This document shows, piece after piece, positions 1 through 11,215 of a stretch of 64,000 nucleotides of DNA; position 1 is the first letter of the stretch; every line of letters starts with the position of its first letter. Origin of the DNA: Dichetophora obliterata (Eukaryota; Arthropoda; Insecta; Diptera; Sciomyzidae); NCBI GenBank assembly GCA_963920525.1, contig OY986437.1:27220863-27284862 (forward strand), given 5' to 3'. The notes beneath the pieces are model-generated. The model had not been told where the DNA came from, made no database searches, and worked only from the letters and a program-made list of their open reading frames with translations. The position numbers were made by a program, and so were the translations under genes.

Positions 1-449
1 TGATGAATTACTTTTTTATAATCTCCTTAAAGTCTCATTTTACGATGTTTACTTTTTTATTATCATCCACTTATAGAATTGACTTTGATTTTTAGCAAAC
101 ATTTTCCAGATTAGTAAGTATTTATTTACGTGATAATGATAATTTTTTGTGATAATTAGATTGTTAAATATTTATTATTATTTAATAGTCAATCAATTGA
201 TTAAAACAAAAAGATTCGATTGATATAGAAAGACAATTAAATTCATCGAAATAATTTGATAATATTATGTAGCATTCGAAATTTTCATTGCTTATATTAT
301 TGTAAAAAAAATTTAAAGATTAAGGCTTGAAACCTTGGAAAAGTTTATTAAAGAAAGTTTTTGTTAAGAAAAATCTTATTCTCAGACACCTCAGACACCA
401 GTTTTACGACTCCTGCTTTTGCTGTAAACACTTGCTTTTAAATCACTAG
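1..449. other. AT-rich stretch, nothing recognised
   Basis: No coding frame, tRNA or terminal repeat could be supported here. Confidence 0.5.
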
Positions 450-611
450 AGGTATTCTCTATGTCTAGGATATGCCCGTTGCACGGTGCAAGAATAGGAA
501 ACATACAATCCGTGCACCGCAGCAACAACAAAATACAAGTAGAAAAACCGTGCAAGATTTCCTATGCATGCTATGAAGAATAGTTTATAAAATGCAACCC
601 TGTGATTGTAA

Positions 612-635
612 AGAGAGAGAAGAGAGAGAGAGAGC
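612..635. repeat. GA microsatellite
   Basis: Imperfect run of AG/GA dinucleotides. Confidence 0.8.
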
Positions 636-1194
636 AACCAAACAGAAGGTGGAATCATGGTGTAAGAAATAGAGGTGTTAGTGAGTTTGACACTTCTCTC
701 TCAAAATGATAAAATTATGTTTCCCCGCTCTTGTCAAAAACAGATGATGGTGAATTGCAATGAAAACAAATTTTTTTAAATTCGTGTCTTTCTGCAATTT
801 TTTTAAGATTTTTACTGAGTTTAAAGTGAGAATAAAGTTATATGGAAAACAATAAAAAATATAAGAGACGCTCTGCGTTATGCAAAAAAAAACAAACCGC
901 TGTGAATGCAAGACAATTGGCGTGCTGGCCAAAGCTTCATGTCGGCGGCACCTTCCAGCTCACGTTTCTGATAAAATGGCCAAAACATTCAATGACTTGG
1001 CAAATCGGCGAAGACAACTGCAATTACTTTTTGTCAACACAACAAGGCACAATTAATTGCATTAAATATATATTTATATTTAATTCGCACAATAAAAACT
1101 ACAGCACATCATTTAGCAACTCAAACAAATAACACAATTTGACAACTATCAACAGTTCCGCTCTTTCGCTCACAATTTTTTGACAGAATAGTGA

Positions 1195-1562
1195 TATTTA
1201 TTGAACGTGTAGCATGTAATATTGATGGATCATGATCCATATCACAAAATATTTAAATAATTTTAAATCTTGATCGCGGATCGCAAAACTGTCAATAAAT
1301 ATTGAACGCGTAGCATAATTTGTGTTATCACTACGCAATACGGCAGTAGGCGGAGAAATAAAAATTAGGGGTATTCACGATTCAGTGCACTTGCCTGCGC
1401 AGTTGAGGACTTGTGCTGTTAGGTTTTCGTGAACACACTAAGCAAAAATTGTACGAATACTGACGCGATAAATATTGAATGTGTAACATTCAACCGCGAT
1501 CCATCAATCCATGAATTTGGATCGCGATCCAAGTATCACAATAAATATTGAACGTGTAACAG
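1195..1562. repeat. Four dispersed copies of a TATTGAACGTGTARCA motif
   Basis: Near-identical copies lie at about 1199, 1299, 1472 and 1544 (variants with GCG, ATG and TAACA). Between them are short palindromes such as GGATCATGATCC. The motif family is not recognised. Confidence 0.55.
1368..1440 (+). mobile_element. Fragment of the MITE family seen at 27843-28121
   Basis: It starts GGGGTATTCACGATTCAG and runs through 'gcagttgaggacttg' to 'ttttcgtgaacacacta', the same order as the first ~80 bp of the complete copy at 27843. Only this terminus is present. Confidence 0.8.
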
Positions 1563-1857
1563 GCGCCATAGAGTTCGTTGAGCTGTTGATTTTACAACAT
1601 GATGGAAAGACTTTATAGATTATGACACCCGCATGTTTTACCGCTAGATGACGAAATTGTAGCCAACTGTTCCTATTGGCTAAAAAGAGATGGCTGAAAA
1701 GAGAAAACATAGAGATGGCAACATTCAATTGGCTATCATTCTTTATTTTACTATGCTACGCTTGTACAATAGGGCGCTCTCGATCCATTGAATATTTTAG
1801 TATAGGATTGTTACAATCCGTGCTATCATGCAATTATGCTAGACATAGAGAATACCC

Positions 1858-2390
1858 TACGCTATTACTGGGTCCAAATAAAACAGGACATAAGCAAAAC
1901 ACAAACGAACAGAACTCTAACTGAAAAATAACTTGCACAGAACTGTATTTCATCTCCTTCGTCCATGAACAGAAAAGCAGTGAGAGAAACTATATTTTCC
2001 TATCTACGTGATGATCGATATAACGTCTTGCGCAGAACTTTTTCTGCCTCTGATGGCATAATCTGGTATATATTAGGGCAATTCACAATCTTGTGTATTT
2101 CAGATTGCAAATTTGTGCAATTGTAAAAATTGCAACCAATTGCAAACGGTCTTTTTCTGTTTACTTTCCAATACTTGTTGTAAAACATGAAATTCATAGC
2201 TGATTGATGAAAAGGCAAATTACTTTTTACAAGAAATTTTTCTGAAATTTATTTTGTGTCGAAAAAAAGCATTATGACCCAATAAACTCATTTTATAAAT
2301 TTTCTAATTTTAATGTCAGTTTTTTTGCCGTTACTTTTTTTTAGTATCAGTTGTCAGTTTGCAATTTAGTATTGCATATGCATAGCAAAT
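1858..2390. other. AT-rich stretch, nothing recognised
   Basis: Only short random frames are present; no repeat end was found. Confidence 0.4.
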
Positions 2391-3970
2391 ATCGTCGCTG
2401 CGCCAACAAAAAAGGCTATGTGTTTTTTATCGATTTTTTTTTATTGCATATTTTATTGATACTGCCCACATTTCTGCATTCACCATTTTTTTTTATATCT
2501 TTTGGTTTAGAAGTGATCAAAAACAGCTATGTGCTCGCAGTACTAGAAATACTCTGATAAACGGGTATACGCTTACTTGCTTATAACTGTTTTTGATCGC
2601 AGTCGAAAAAAAAGACGTAAGAACGGTAAAAAATGTTCAGTTTAAAATAGCCACTATCTCAAAATATATCTGCTGTATAGTCTAAATATGGAAGAATGCA
2701 ATGCTACTCTCAATAAAAAAACTGGAAATTGAAGAAAATCCGACTGCAGGTGGTAAAATATCACAGAGGGAAAATATTTTAAAAAATCGTAAATTAAATT
2801 TAACTATTGGGTAAAAATATAATGTTTGGATATTAAATTAAATATTTAGGCTGTGTGCGAATTGATCTAAAAGCGACCTAAACTAAATAGTGTCGATAAG
2901 GCAGTGCTTTCTAATTTGGGAAGCATTTAGGTAGCTCGAGAATTTCCTAAATTATTTAGGAAGCACTGCCTTATCGACTGCCTTATCGGCCTTAATATAC
3001 ATTTAATACATCTTTTCACAATTATATGCAAATTACTGTGTTATACAATTTTGTTTAATTTATAAAAATATGTACCTATGTTTGCAAACATATAATAAAA
3101 ACAGGATAATTTTTGTATTCTCTCATTGGATCGCACTCAACGAAATTTGGATAAAACTCACTTGGTTCAGGTTTTATGCTGACCAATAAAGTAGTTCACA
3201 ACTCTGGCAATGTCTGCCAACGCATTATTCTTTTGTTTAAAAACCCAAGAAATGCGTTTCTAACAATGTTTCATTGCATACATGTAACAATAATGGACCA
3301 CCATTTTTAATTAAAAAGTATCCTTCGGTAATGCTTGTGAGTTCAAAAACAAATCTGCATTAAAAAAAAATTGCAAAATGTTATACATGAGCAGTTATTT
3401 AGACATTTATTGATCAAATACCTTTGTTTAAAATATTATTTTTTAAAGAAAGCAACCTATTTAATACCATTTGCTACAGATTTTCACTTTTTTTAGGAAG
3501 ATTGGAAACAAGATGCTCAAAAACACATCATTATAAAAAATTTTTTTTATATAAAACCCCATTTAAGCAGAATTTTAAGCACTTCTAAAAATATTTCTAG
3601 GAGCGGGGTTTATTGGCACGAGGTGTAACAGGAGACACGACCAGTTAACTAGTCCTCAACTTCTCCACATTTTATCTAGGCCAAACGGCAGTATTCTGTA
3701 CAAATTGCATACGATTCCTTACCACCAAAAGATAATTGAAATCATGTATAAAAACAGCTATGTGCTTTAAAACAGCGCAAATGCTTACCACCTCGTAATG
3801 TGTAAAAAAATTCTTTTTTTTTCCACAAATCAATAACATATTTTTAATATAATAGTATCCAAAACAGAAATGTGAAAAATAATGTCCTTGGACACAAGGA
3901 AACAGTTTTTTTCACCTCCTGAAAAGTTAATGAAAAACACATAGCCGTTTTTGTTGGCGCAGCGACGATA
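2391..3970. repeat. Inverted repeat pair, ~38-bp arms 1.5 kb apart
   Basis: The segment 2391-2428 (ATCGTCGCTGCGCCAACAAA, then GGCTATGTGTTTTT) recurs inverted at 3932-3970. 'AAAAACAGCTATGTGCT' also occurs twice between them (about 2518 and 3748). This looks like the subterminal part of a decayed element. No target duplication or transposase was found. Confidence 0.55.
2894..2976. repeat. Short hairpin (21-bp arms)
   Basis: CGATAAGGCAGTGCTTTCTAA at 2894-2914 pairs with its inverted copy at 2956-2976, with one internal difference and a ~41-bp loop. A further CTGCCTTATCG follows at once. It could be a very short MITE. Confidence 0.7.
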
Positions 3971-4215
3971 TACACTTTTGTTTTAGTGTTGCATATTTGT
4001 AACAGCGTAGTCAATGCATCTCTGTATATTTTGTTAGTGTAGAATAAAAATATACTCTACCATTTTGCAAATGCTATGCTGCAAGACCATTTGCACAGGA
4101 CTGTGAATTGCCTTGTTATTTTTGATTTTCCTATATGTACAACTAACTTACTTCACTCGATTCGCATACATACGTAGCAAATTTCTACTGTAGCATTTAA
4201 TTAAAACTGTATATA
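2977..4215. other. AT-rich DNA, no gene
   Basis: Apart from the inverted arm at 3932-3970 there is no recognisable gene or repeat end. Confidence 0.4.
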
Positions 4216-4447
4216 AGGTAAGGTGGGGTGATTTGAGACACGGGGTGATTTGAGGAGTGCGAATATTTTTTCCGAAATAAAAGATATAGAATCGCTAAAT
4301 ACTTAAAATAATAAGTTATTGGCATACTTTCATCTCTATAAACACTAGACCTGAGTGCACGCATTATATATATATATACAATAAGTCGGGGATTTGCCGA
4401 AGCAGACCACAGTGGGTCCTTTTTCATCCCCTATTGGACAAAGGATG

Positions 4448-6611
4448 CTACTGATCGGAGCACTCATACGTTAGCATGCTCCTTTTATAAGCAACCTTTG
4501 TCATCTCAAGCATATCCTTGTAGGTCAGTTGACCAATCTCAGTTTCGCCAACAAATGGTCGTCCCAGAGTGGTCAATCTTATGCTTGCAGGCGCCGGACA
4601 CTGGCACAAAATGTGTGCTTCTGTTTCCGGCTCCTCTAGGCATAACCTACACGGATCGTCCTCGGTCAGAGTCATCTTCCCGAGATGGTATATGAAGGGA
4701 CCGTGTCCTGTGACCAGTGCAGTAAGCCAGCTTAAGGTACTTCGATTGTATCGGATAACTTTTGCTGCCTCACTACGAGAACACTTCATGGCCGCCTTTG
4801 ATTGCGTGCCATTAACAGCTTCTTCCCACCTTGTACGTTGTTCCGAGTCCGCCTATTGTATAATAAGGTTCTGCCACCATGTTGTTGCCTATGGCGATAC
4901 GTGGTTCTGGTCCACAGAATTATTCTACTGACCCTTCTCCCTTCTCTTGCTAAAGAATCAGCATTTTCATTCTGTTCTATGCCAGAGTGCCCACTCACCC
5001 ACATAAGTGTGAGCTCATTTGTCTGGGCGCACCTATTGAGTTTTGTAAGACATTCTATGGCCAACCTGGAAGTGGTGTCTCTCCGTTGAGTACACCTAAT
5101 CACAGACTGATTGTCGAGAGCAATGACGATTTTCTTGCCATTGATCCGGCCATCCATCAGGTGGTCCAGCGCATGCACTTTGCCAAGCATTTCCGCTTGG
5201 TACACAGACACAAACCTTCCTAACCTCCGTACACAGGATAGGCTTAACTCTTCTGAGTAAACGCCTGCCCCGGCTCTGCCATTCATGTGAATGCAACCGT
5301 CTGCCGTCTATGAATATACTGATATCGTTACCAGCAATTTCTTCACAAACGGCTCCATCTGTTATAAGAGTTTTATAACATTTCTCTGTTATTCTTACTC
5401 TCTGCCTTCCGTCCATAGGCATACACGCCTCCCTGACATCTCTCTGTGCAATATCAAGGATGCGCATATATCCAACATCCTGAGGGCTGACCTGAGGGCT
5501 GAGGCATACCTAACAGAACCTCCATTGCGCTTGTTGGAGTGGTGCGTATTGCTCCTGTTATTCCAACACACGCCAGCCGTTGGATTCTGCCCAGTCTCTT
5601 CTTAATGGTTTTCTGGCTGACTTTTGTCCACCAAATCACCGAAGCATACGTGATGACAGGTCTAACCGTCATAGTGTTTAGCCTCTGGGTTTAGCCCACA
5701 TTTGAGATCACAAACGTGTCTACACTGAAACAGAACCCTCTTTTCTCTTTGAATCCTATCTTCTACATGCTCGTTCCAGCTCAGTTGATCTCAGTGGGTT
5801 TAGCCCACATTTGAGATCACAAACGTGTCTACACTGAAACAGAACCCTCTTTTCTCTTTGAATCCTATCTTCTACATGCTCGTTCCAGCTCAGTTGATCT
5901 CAGTGGGTTTAGCCCACATTTGAGATCACAAACGTGTCTACACTGAAACAGAACCCTCTTTTCTCCTTAAATCCTATCTTCTACATGCTCGTTCCAGCTC
6001 ATTTTGCTATCGGGGGTTACCCCTAGATATGTAACCTTCGTGGACATGTTGATTTCAGCTCCAAAAAGTCTGAGTGTTTTCCACCTCTTTCTAGTTAAGA
6101 GAATATTGTCTGATTTGTGAGTCCACAGTTATATTCCACAGGGTTGGCGATAACACCCCGCCCTGGGGACATCCTCTACTTATTCTACCTCTAGCCTTGA
6201 CTCTACCATTCTGCATGTTGACAGCCCTGTGCTTGAGCATATTGTTTACCCTATTTGCTATCATTGGGCTTACATTGCGCTCTGTCAGGGCTTGCCGCAG
6301 CCTTCCAAAGAATATTTTGTCGAAAGCACCCTCGATGTCCATAAATGCGGCCATCGCAATGCCTTCTGAAAATAACTCCTTTTCAGTTACTCTCAACAAT
6401 TCATATCAACATAGCACTCTACGGAGAGTGCTCTTCACCACTCCATACGCATGTTGGCATTTACTCAGAGGATTTTGTATCAGCGATGTGCCCTCAAGGC
6501 AGTCAGCCATAACTCTTTCCATCGTTTTCAAGAGGAAAGATGTTAGGCTGATCGGTCTGAACGACTTCGCCTCCGCATAATTCTTTTTTCCGGGCTTCGG
6601 AAGAAAGACAG
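4448..6611 (-). pseudogene. LINE ORF2 remnant: reverse transcriptase plus RNase H
   Basis: Reading the minus strand, RT motif A is visible as AAFMDIEGAFDK and motif B as RGCPQGGVLSPTLWN (6091-6399). The stretch that should carry the catalytic YxDD motif is gone, deleted next to a tandem triplication. RNase H follows in two overlapping frames (4786-5467). Its four acidic positions can still be seen: FIDG, YQAEML, ALDNQSV and WVSGHSGIEQNENADSLA. The frame at 4448-4789 ends with a Cys/His cluster (CRLCLEEPETEAHILCQCP) typical of the C-terminus of I/LOA/R1-type LINEs. Frameshifts and stops throughout mean it cannot make a working protein. Confidence 0.85.
5683..6005. repeat. 109-bp tandem triplication inside the LINE
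   Basis: 'TTAGCCCACATTTGAGATCA' starts at 5691, 5800 and 5909, a period of exactly 109 bp. The copies are almost identical, so the amplification is younger than the decay of the LINE around it. Confidence 0.9.
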
Positions 6612-6949
6612 CGCATTATTTAGTTCTCGCCGAAAAAGAAATTTTAATTTCGATTTTTCAAAGTTTTTTAGTGAGTTTTTGGTGTTCCGAACATCCCAAA
6701 AAAAAGGTAGTAAATAAAAGTGAAATGTTCGTTATATTTTCCGCTTTTGATCGGCTGAAGATTTTGTATGATTTGTTTTTAAGACGCATACACTCCATAA
6801 AAATCGCGTGATGGGGTGATATGAAAAAAAAGTGTGGTGATTTGAGAATCGACATAGAAGTCATTGGCTGAGGATTTTTGTGCATCTCTTTATTATTTTG
6901 ACCAATATAAATATTTTTCTTTTAATTTTTAAAATTTGTAAGTTGTTAT

Positions 6950-8131
6950 CATGCCATGAAATTATGAAAGAAAATCCGATGTGCCGAATTTGGTTGCAGC
7001 CTTAAATTAGTGAAAAAAGATGGTCAATCGGTGCAAAATGTTTCTACTGTACGAAATATCAACGTAAAAACATTAAATCGTCATCTACAAAGGATTAACG
7101 AATAATTTCAAGACTTTTCCAAAGTAACTGATGGTGAATTGATTGAATTTTTTAATTCAGTTTCGGTTGGTGGTAGAAAGGTAGACTTTAATTTCCCTTT
7201 ATTTGTGAATCCGCTTCTGATATTCTGAAGAAATTTTTCCTAGGTTTTCTATGAAGAACAAGTAGATACGCTGAAGATATATGTGATGAAAGCGAATTCA
7301 CTTTGCTATGGTTTGAACCGGAGTGATGTCGGACGCTTGGCCTTCGAATTCGCAGAAAAAATGGGCGCACCAATACCACAATCAGAGATCAATAAGAAAA
7401 TTGCTGATTTTGATTGGTTCGACTCATTAGCCAAGCGTCACCGTCTTACCCCACCAAATAAGCACAAACCGACTGAACTCATGCAATAAGAATGCCGTTG
7501 ATGATTTCTTTGCTAAACTAAAAACAGCTATTCCATCGCATTAATATGTTCCGAATAGAATATGGAACATTGATGAGACCGGTTTTTCTACTGTTCCACC
7601 AAAAACGAAAAAAACTGTGGCTCCTGTTGGTTCGAAGTCATTGGGAAAATTTGCGTCTCAAGAAAGAGGCACCAACGTCACCATGTCAATTGCAATAAAC
7701 GCGGTTGGCCAGAAAATTCTGCCGTTCTATCTTTTCCCCAGGAAAAAAATGCGTTCGGATTTCATGAGTCACGCTACTCCGAATGCCGTTGGTTATGCAA
7801 ATGGAAGCGGCTTGATGACCCAAGATTATTTTATTGCGTTCATGCGCTCTTTCATCGCATACAGTGCATCCACAAAAAACAATCCCACCTTATAGATACT
7901 CGACAATCACACGTCCCACTTGTCGATTGAGGCTACTGACTTGGCTGTCAATAAAGGAATTGTGATGCTGTCTCTCCCTCCGCATTGCAGTGATGAAATG
8001 CAGCCAATAGATGTCGCGGTGTTTGGTCCATTGAAGTCCTTCTATAAGACCCAATGTGATGCATGGTGTATGAACCATGCTGGAAAAGTGATTCAAGTTC
8101 AGCACGTGCCCGAAATCGTTATCAATTGCTT
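6950..8131 (+). pseudogene. pogo/Tigger transposase, N-terminal and catalytic part (broken)
   Basis: Near 7000-7095 a decayed Psq-type helix-turn-helix can be read (KLVKKDGQSVQNVSTVRNI). A probable 63-bp intron follows (7181-7243, GT...TTTTTCCTAG). Joining its flanks keeps frame from GGRK to VFYEEQVDTLKIY. A CENP-B-type second DNA-binding domain lies at 7244-7490 (YGLNRSDVGRLAFEFAEKMG). The DDE_1 catalytic core follows: NIDETGF (~7563), ILDNHTSHL after an in-frame TAG (~7893), and PPHCSDEMQPIDVAVFGPLK (~7980). Several stops make it non-functional. The C-terminus lies beyond an insertion, at 10110-10324. Confidence 0.88.
7181..7243 (+). other. Probable 63-bp intron of the pogo transposase
   Basis: It begins GTAGAC and ends TTTTTCCTAG after a T-rich tract. 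Removal joins AGA AAG to GTT TTC TAT in frame (phase 0). The unspliced reading has a stop inside it. Confidence 0.6.
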
Positions 8132-8380
8132 GCACGCAGAGAAAAGACATGGTTGAGACATGATTACTGCAATAATAATTTTTGTACTAAAATTATTGTA
8201 TTATTTCTGCAAACACAAATGTTTGCCTTAATAAAGTCATTATTTACTAATGGTGGTACCAAAAATAACATTATAGTTGAAATCATAACATCATTGAAAT
8301 CGTCAACATACTATGATTGCCTCAGCTATTAGTTGCAACAAAAATGTTGTAGTTCTGTCAATCATGATAAATAATTATAG

Positions 8381-8413
8381 AGACAAACATATTAAAATTT
8401 TAAATGTTTGTCT
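8381..8413. repeat. Palindrome inside the CAC-ended element
   Basis: AGACAAACAT ... ATGTTTGTCT flank a short AT-rich loop (TTAAAATTTTAA). Confidence 0.7.
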
Positions 8414-8774
8414 GAACTATTCTTTGCTTGTTGGCAAACGAAGCAGAACATAACCAAAAATCGAAATAATTATTTGTGTCTGAACAATTTGCAGGAAAAG
8501 CTTTCACTTCATTCACACAATAAGTTTATCGATTCCTGGCTATGTGCTGTTTCGTTTGTCAACTGTTCAATTATTGTGTTCTGTTTCAAATCGCCTTATT
8601 CTAAAAACAGCACGCAGAAAAGTGACATTTTCGACTTTAATTGTAGCAAACATTTTTCTATTTACCGTAAACATACTTCGCAATTCTGACCATATTTTGT
8701 TTATCACAAATATTGCTATTTTTGTGACAATGCACTTAATGTACCATGTTTATGAATGGCATTAGTCAGGCGAG

Positions 8775-8866
8775 CGATAGTAGTGGCTGTGGCTTATTGG
8801 TAGTGTGCATGGCTCGTAAGCGAAAAAGCCGCGGTTCAAACCCCAGCTCGGACAGAAAATTTTATC
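8775..8866 (+). other. tRNA-like (SINE-head-like) module
   Basis: A possible A box (GTGGCTTATTGGTAGTG) is followed by the B-box-like CGGTTCAAACCCC and then CAGCTCGGACAG and an A/T-rich run. The acceptor stem does not pair, so it is not a tRNA gene. Similar 'B box + CTCGG + A-run' modules follow at about 9440 and 9645, and one lies inverted at 9325-9400. Confidence 0.4.
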
Positions 8867-9083
8867 AAAAATATTTTTCAAATGAGTTAATTTTTCTGTT
8901 CAGCCTAGTCAATGGCAAACCTAACCTTTGGAGAAGATATCTTAATTAATAGCTATGGAGATTGGAGTGCATGAAAATAAAAAAATAAAAAAAAAATTAT
9001 TTTTTCAATAATCTGAATCCTAAAAATAAATTCATAATATAGTTGTTGCAATCATTCTATTTTTGACCCAATAAGAGAACAAC

Positions 9084-9921
9084 CCCAGTGGGCAAAAGCA
9101 GGTCTTTAAAGCGCTTTAAAGCGCTAGCAGGCCATCATATGGATTTCTCAGCACTTCCGTGCTCGTTTCCAAGCCCATAAGCTTTTTTATATGTAACGAG
9201 AAAATTTTCAGGCCTTCCGCTCTCGCGACTCTAAAGAAGCCTGCTAGAAGCCCTTCTTTAGAATGTACATTAGAAAGAAAAGCAAATATAAATATCAACT
9301 TGAAATAAAAAAGCTTTTGACAAAATCCAGATTTGAACCAGCGTCCTCTTAGCTGGCGGTCTGGCATCTTACCCACTCGTCCACCTCAGTTGTTAACAAG
9401 CATCAGCTTATTTTGCGTCATTACAAATGAAAGTAAGTTTTCGGGAGCGTGGGTTCGCAACCCAGCTCGGCCCAAAAAATTTTTTTTTGTATTTTTTTTA
9501 AAATCTAAATTTTTTACAAATTTTTCTTTCCAAATAAAAATTTTTTTGAATTTTTTTGTAAATTTGTTCATACAAATATAATAGAAAAGAGTTAGAATTT
9601 TTCCATATAAAAGTTTTCATATAATGTGATATGCAATGTGTTTCGGAGACCTGGATTCGCGTGCCAACTCGGAAAAAAAATTTTTTTTTTGTTTTTTCTT
9701 TAAGATTTGATTTTTTTTTAATTGATCTGATCATTTATAATTTTGTAAAAATTTTTAAAAAAATTTTCATATAAAATAACAGGAAAAGACTCCAAACCTT
9801 CAAAAGGTAGGCCTTACAGAAGCACTCATCAATGCAGCGATCATGGAAGGTATATTGACGCCAATAAGAGCACTACTAGCATGCATTCTTTTGCGTATCG
9901 CTAGCTATAATGCCCACTGGG
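9084..9921. mobile_element. MITE-like element with CCCAGTGGGCA ends
   Basis: CCCAGTGGGCA (9084-9094) is perfectly inverted at 9911-9921. The left subterminal region has a direct TTTAAAGCGC duplication. No target duplication is obvious and no coding sequence is present. It lies inside the CAC-ended element. Confidence 0.6.
9325..9400 (-). other. tRNA-like module, minus strand
   Basis: Reading the minus strand, GGTGGACGAGTGGGTAAGATG precedes GCTGGTTCAAATCTGGA, an A-box/B-box-like pair. Stem pairing is poor, so a SINE-head relic is more likely than a tRNA gene. Confidence 0.35.
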
Positions 9922-10109
9922 ATGATTGTTTCAATAATATTTTGGTTCCTACAAAAAAGTTTCTTTTCTAAATATGGTTATTGTAATCATTTTATCATGA
10001 TCAAAGAAAACATTATATGTTTAAGAACATGTTAGCAGCAAGCATAATCCGAATCATACTATGATCCTCTTAAAACATGGTTGTTGCAACTATATTTTTT
10101 CTCTGCGTG

Positions 10110-10324
10110 TGGATTTGGCGCTAACGGCGAAATATGTAAAGGCTGGATTCAAAGCAACTGGGATTTGCCCAGTGAACCCAAATATTTTTCCGGAAGCAGA
10201 ATTCCAATTAGCATCGATTTCGGGTGAAAATATTTCAACTAGTGTCGATTATCCATTTAATGAAGACGAACAACAGCAAATTTTGTTTTTGATAACCCGC
10301 CTGCTGCCTAAGAAGAAGAAGTAA
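10110..10324 (+). pseudogene. pogo/Tigger transposase C-terminus
   Basis: DLALTAKYVKAGFKATGICP and the following NPNIFPEAEF match the conserved C-terminal 'GF..TGI.P.NP.IF' stretch of pogo/Tigger/jerky transposases. The frame ends at a lysine-rich tail and TAA (10322-10324). The insertion 8133-10109 separated it from the catalytic part. Confidence 0.85.
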
Positions 10325-11215
10325 CAACATCATTTTCTGGAGAAGCATAAACTTCAGGCTTTTCATTGAACAATTGTATTAATGAAATTGGTCCCATTCA
10401 GTCGGGCACGTTACGGAAAAAATCAAATCGAGGCAGTAAGCCCATGCAAAGTGCCATTCTGACTTGGGTTGAAAAAATAAAAGAGCTTGCGGAATTCTAA
10501 AAAAAGAGACTAGCAAAGGCCAAAAAGTGTGAACGTTTTTCAACAGCAGCCAAACCAAAAGCCATAACATCAATGCCGTCTTAAAAAAGTCAATGGAAAC
10601 AGTTGCCATCTATCATCACAAACGGACGAAGATTTTTGCATTCTTTTTTTTTACCCAATGCCAAAAAAATGCACAATTCAATTCGATCAAATGCATGTGT
10701 ACTATATGTGACTCCGAATCGGATTAAATCAACTTTTATTTGTCATTTCTGATCATAAAATGAAGATTTCACGCCATTTAAATTTAAATTTTATTTGGTT
10801 CTGTTTCTCTCAAATCACCTAATTTTTTTCATGTTTCAAATTAAAAAAAAAATTTTTATATCACACTTATCAATCTAATGATGCCAAAAGTTGCGCCTAA
10901 TGTCTAGCATTATAAATGTACCGAAAACAATTCGGAAATAGTTCATCTATCTGCAAGAAACCATAACATATCTTAACTCACCGCACATTACCTTATAACT
11001 AGATACAAATATGTAAAAAAAAAAATCATAAAACATTTGTTCTACTTGTTGTATGCTCGAGCATATTGATTTATTTATAAGAAAAATACACCTATACTGT
11101 AAGTTAGCATAAATATGATCTTTCAAAACTTATTTCATTAAAATCGGTCCAGTATTTTTTAAGTTTAGCTGGAACAAAAAATGTTCACTTCTGTTCACAT
11201 AAGGAAATACAGTTT

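Larger units (their letters stand above)
450..1857. mobile_element. Possible MITE-like element with short inverted ends
   Basis: The left end reads GGTATTCTCTATGTCTAG (451-468) and the same sequence lies inverted at 1839-1856. A TA flanks both ends if one base is allowed at the left, as in Tc1/mariner-type MITEs. The interior has no transposase. It holds a GA run, four copies of a short motif, and a fragment of another MITE. The ends resemble those of the MITE at 27843-28121 (GGGGTATTC). The boundaries are inferred. Confidence 0.35.
4368..6611 (-). mobile_element. 5'-truncated non-LTR retrotransposon with RNase H (I/LOA/R1 group)
   Basis: It lies on the minus strand, from a truncated reverse transcriptase near 6611 to a (TA)n-like tail at 4368-4379. 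The 8-mer CGCATTAT at 4360-4367 and 6612-6619 is its target-site duplication. The host is the pogo element. Confidence 0.85.
8133..10109. mobile_element. Non-autonomous element with CACGCAGAGAAAA ends
   Basis: CACGCAGAGAAAA at 8133-8145 is matched inverted at 10097-10109, and TG flanks both ends (8131-8132, 10110-10111). Removing the element with one TG joins the pogo transposase in frame (...NCLDLALTAKY...), so the boundaries are exact and the target duplication is 2 bp. No transposase was found. The interior holds tRNA-like B-box modules and a nested TIR element (9084-9921). It shares its end type with 21225-22314 and 49726-50136. Confidence 0.8.
4216..10994 (+). mobile_element. pogo/Tigger-type DNA transposon, interrupted twice
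   Basis: The left end AAGGTAAGGTGGGGTGATTT (4216) matches the inverted right end (10970-10994, read back as AAGGTAATGTGCGGTGAGTT). Both are flanked by TA. The motif GTGATTTGAG recurs at 4229, 4244, 6835 and, inverted, near 10812. The transposase pieces between them are of the pogo DDE type. A LINE (4368-6611) and a CAC-ended element (8133-10109) are later insertions. Without them the element is about 2.6 kb, normal for an autonomous pogo/Tigger element. Confidence 0.85.

Noticed and set aside
446..932. 70- and 84-codon minus-strand frames
   Set aside because: No domain, no signal beyond hydrophobic composition; they overlap a repeat end and a GA run.
4498..5605. Plus-strand frames of 65-120 codons
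   Set aside because: They are antisense shadows of the RNase H and RT of the minus-strand LINE.
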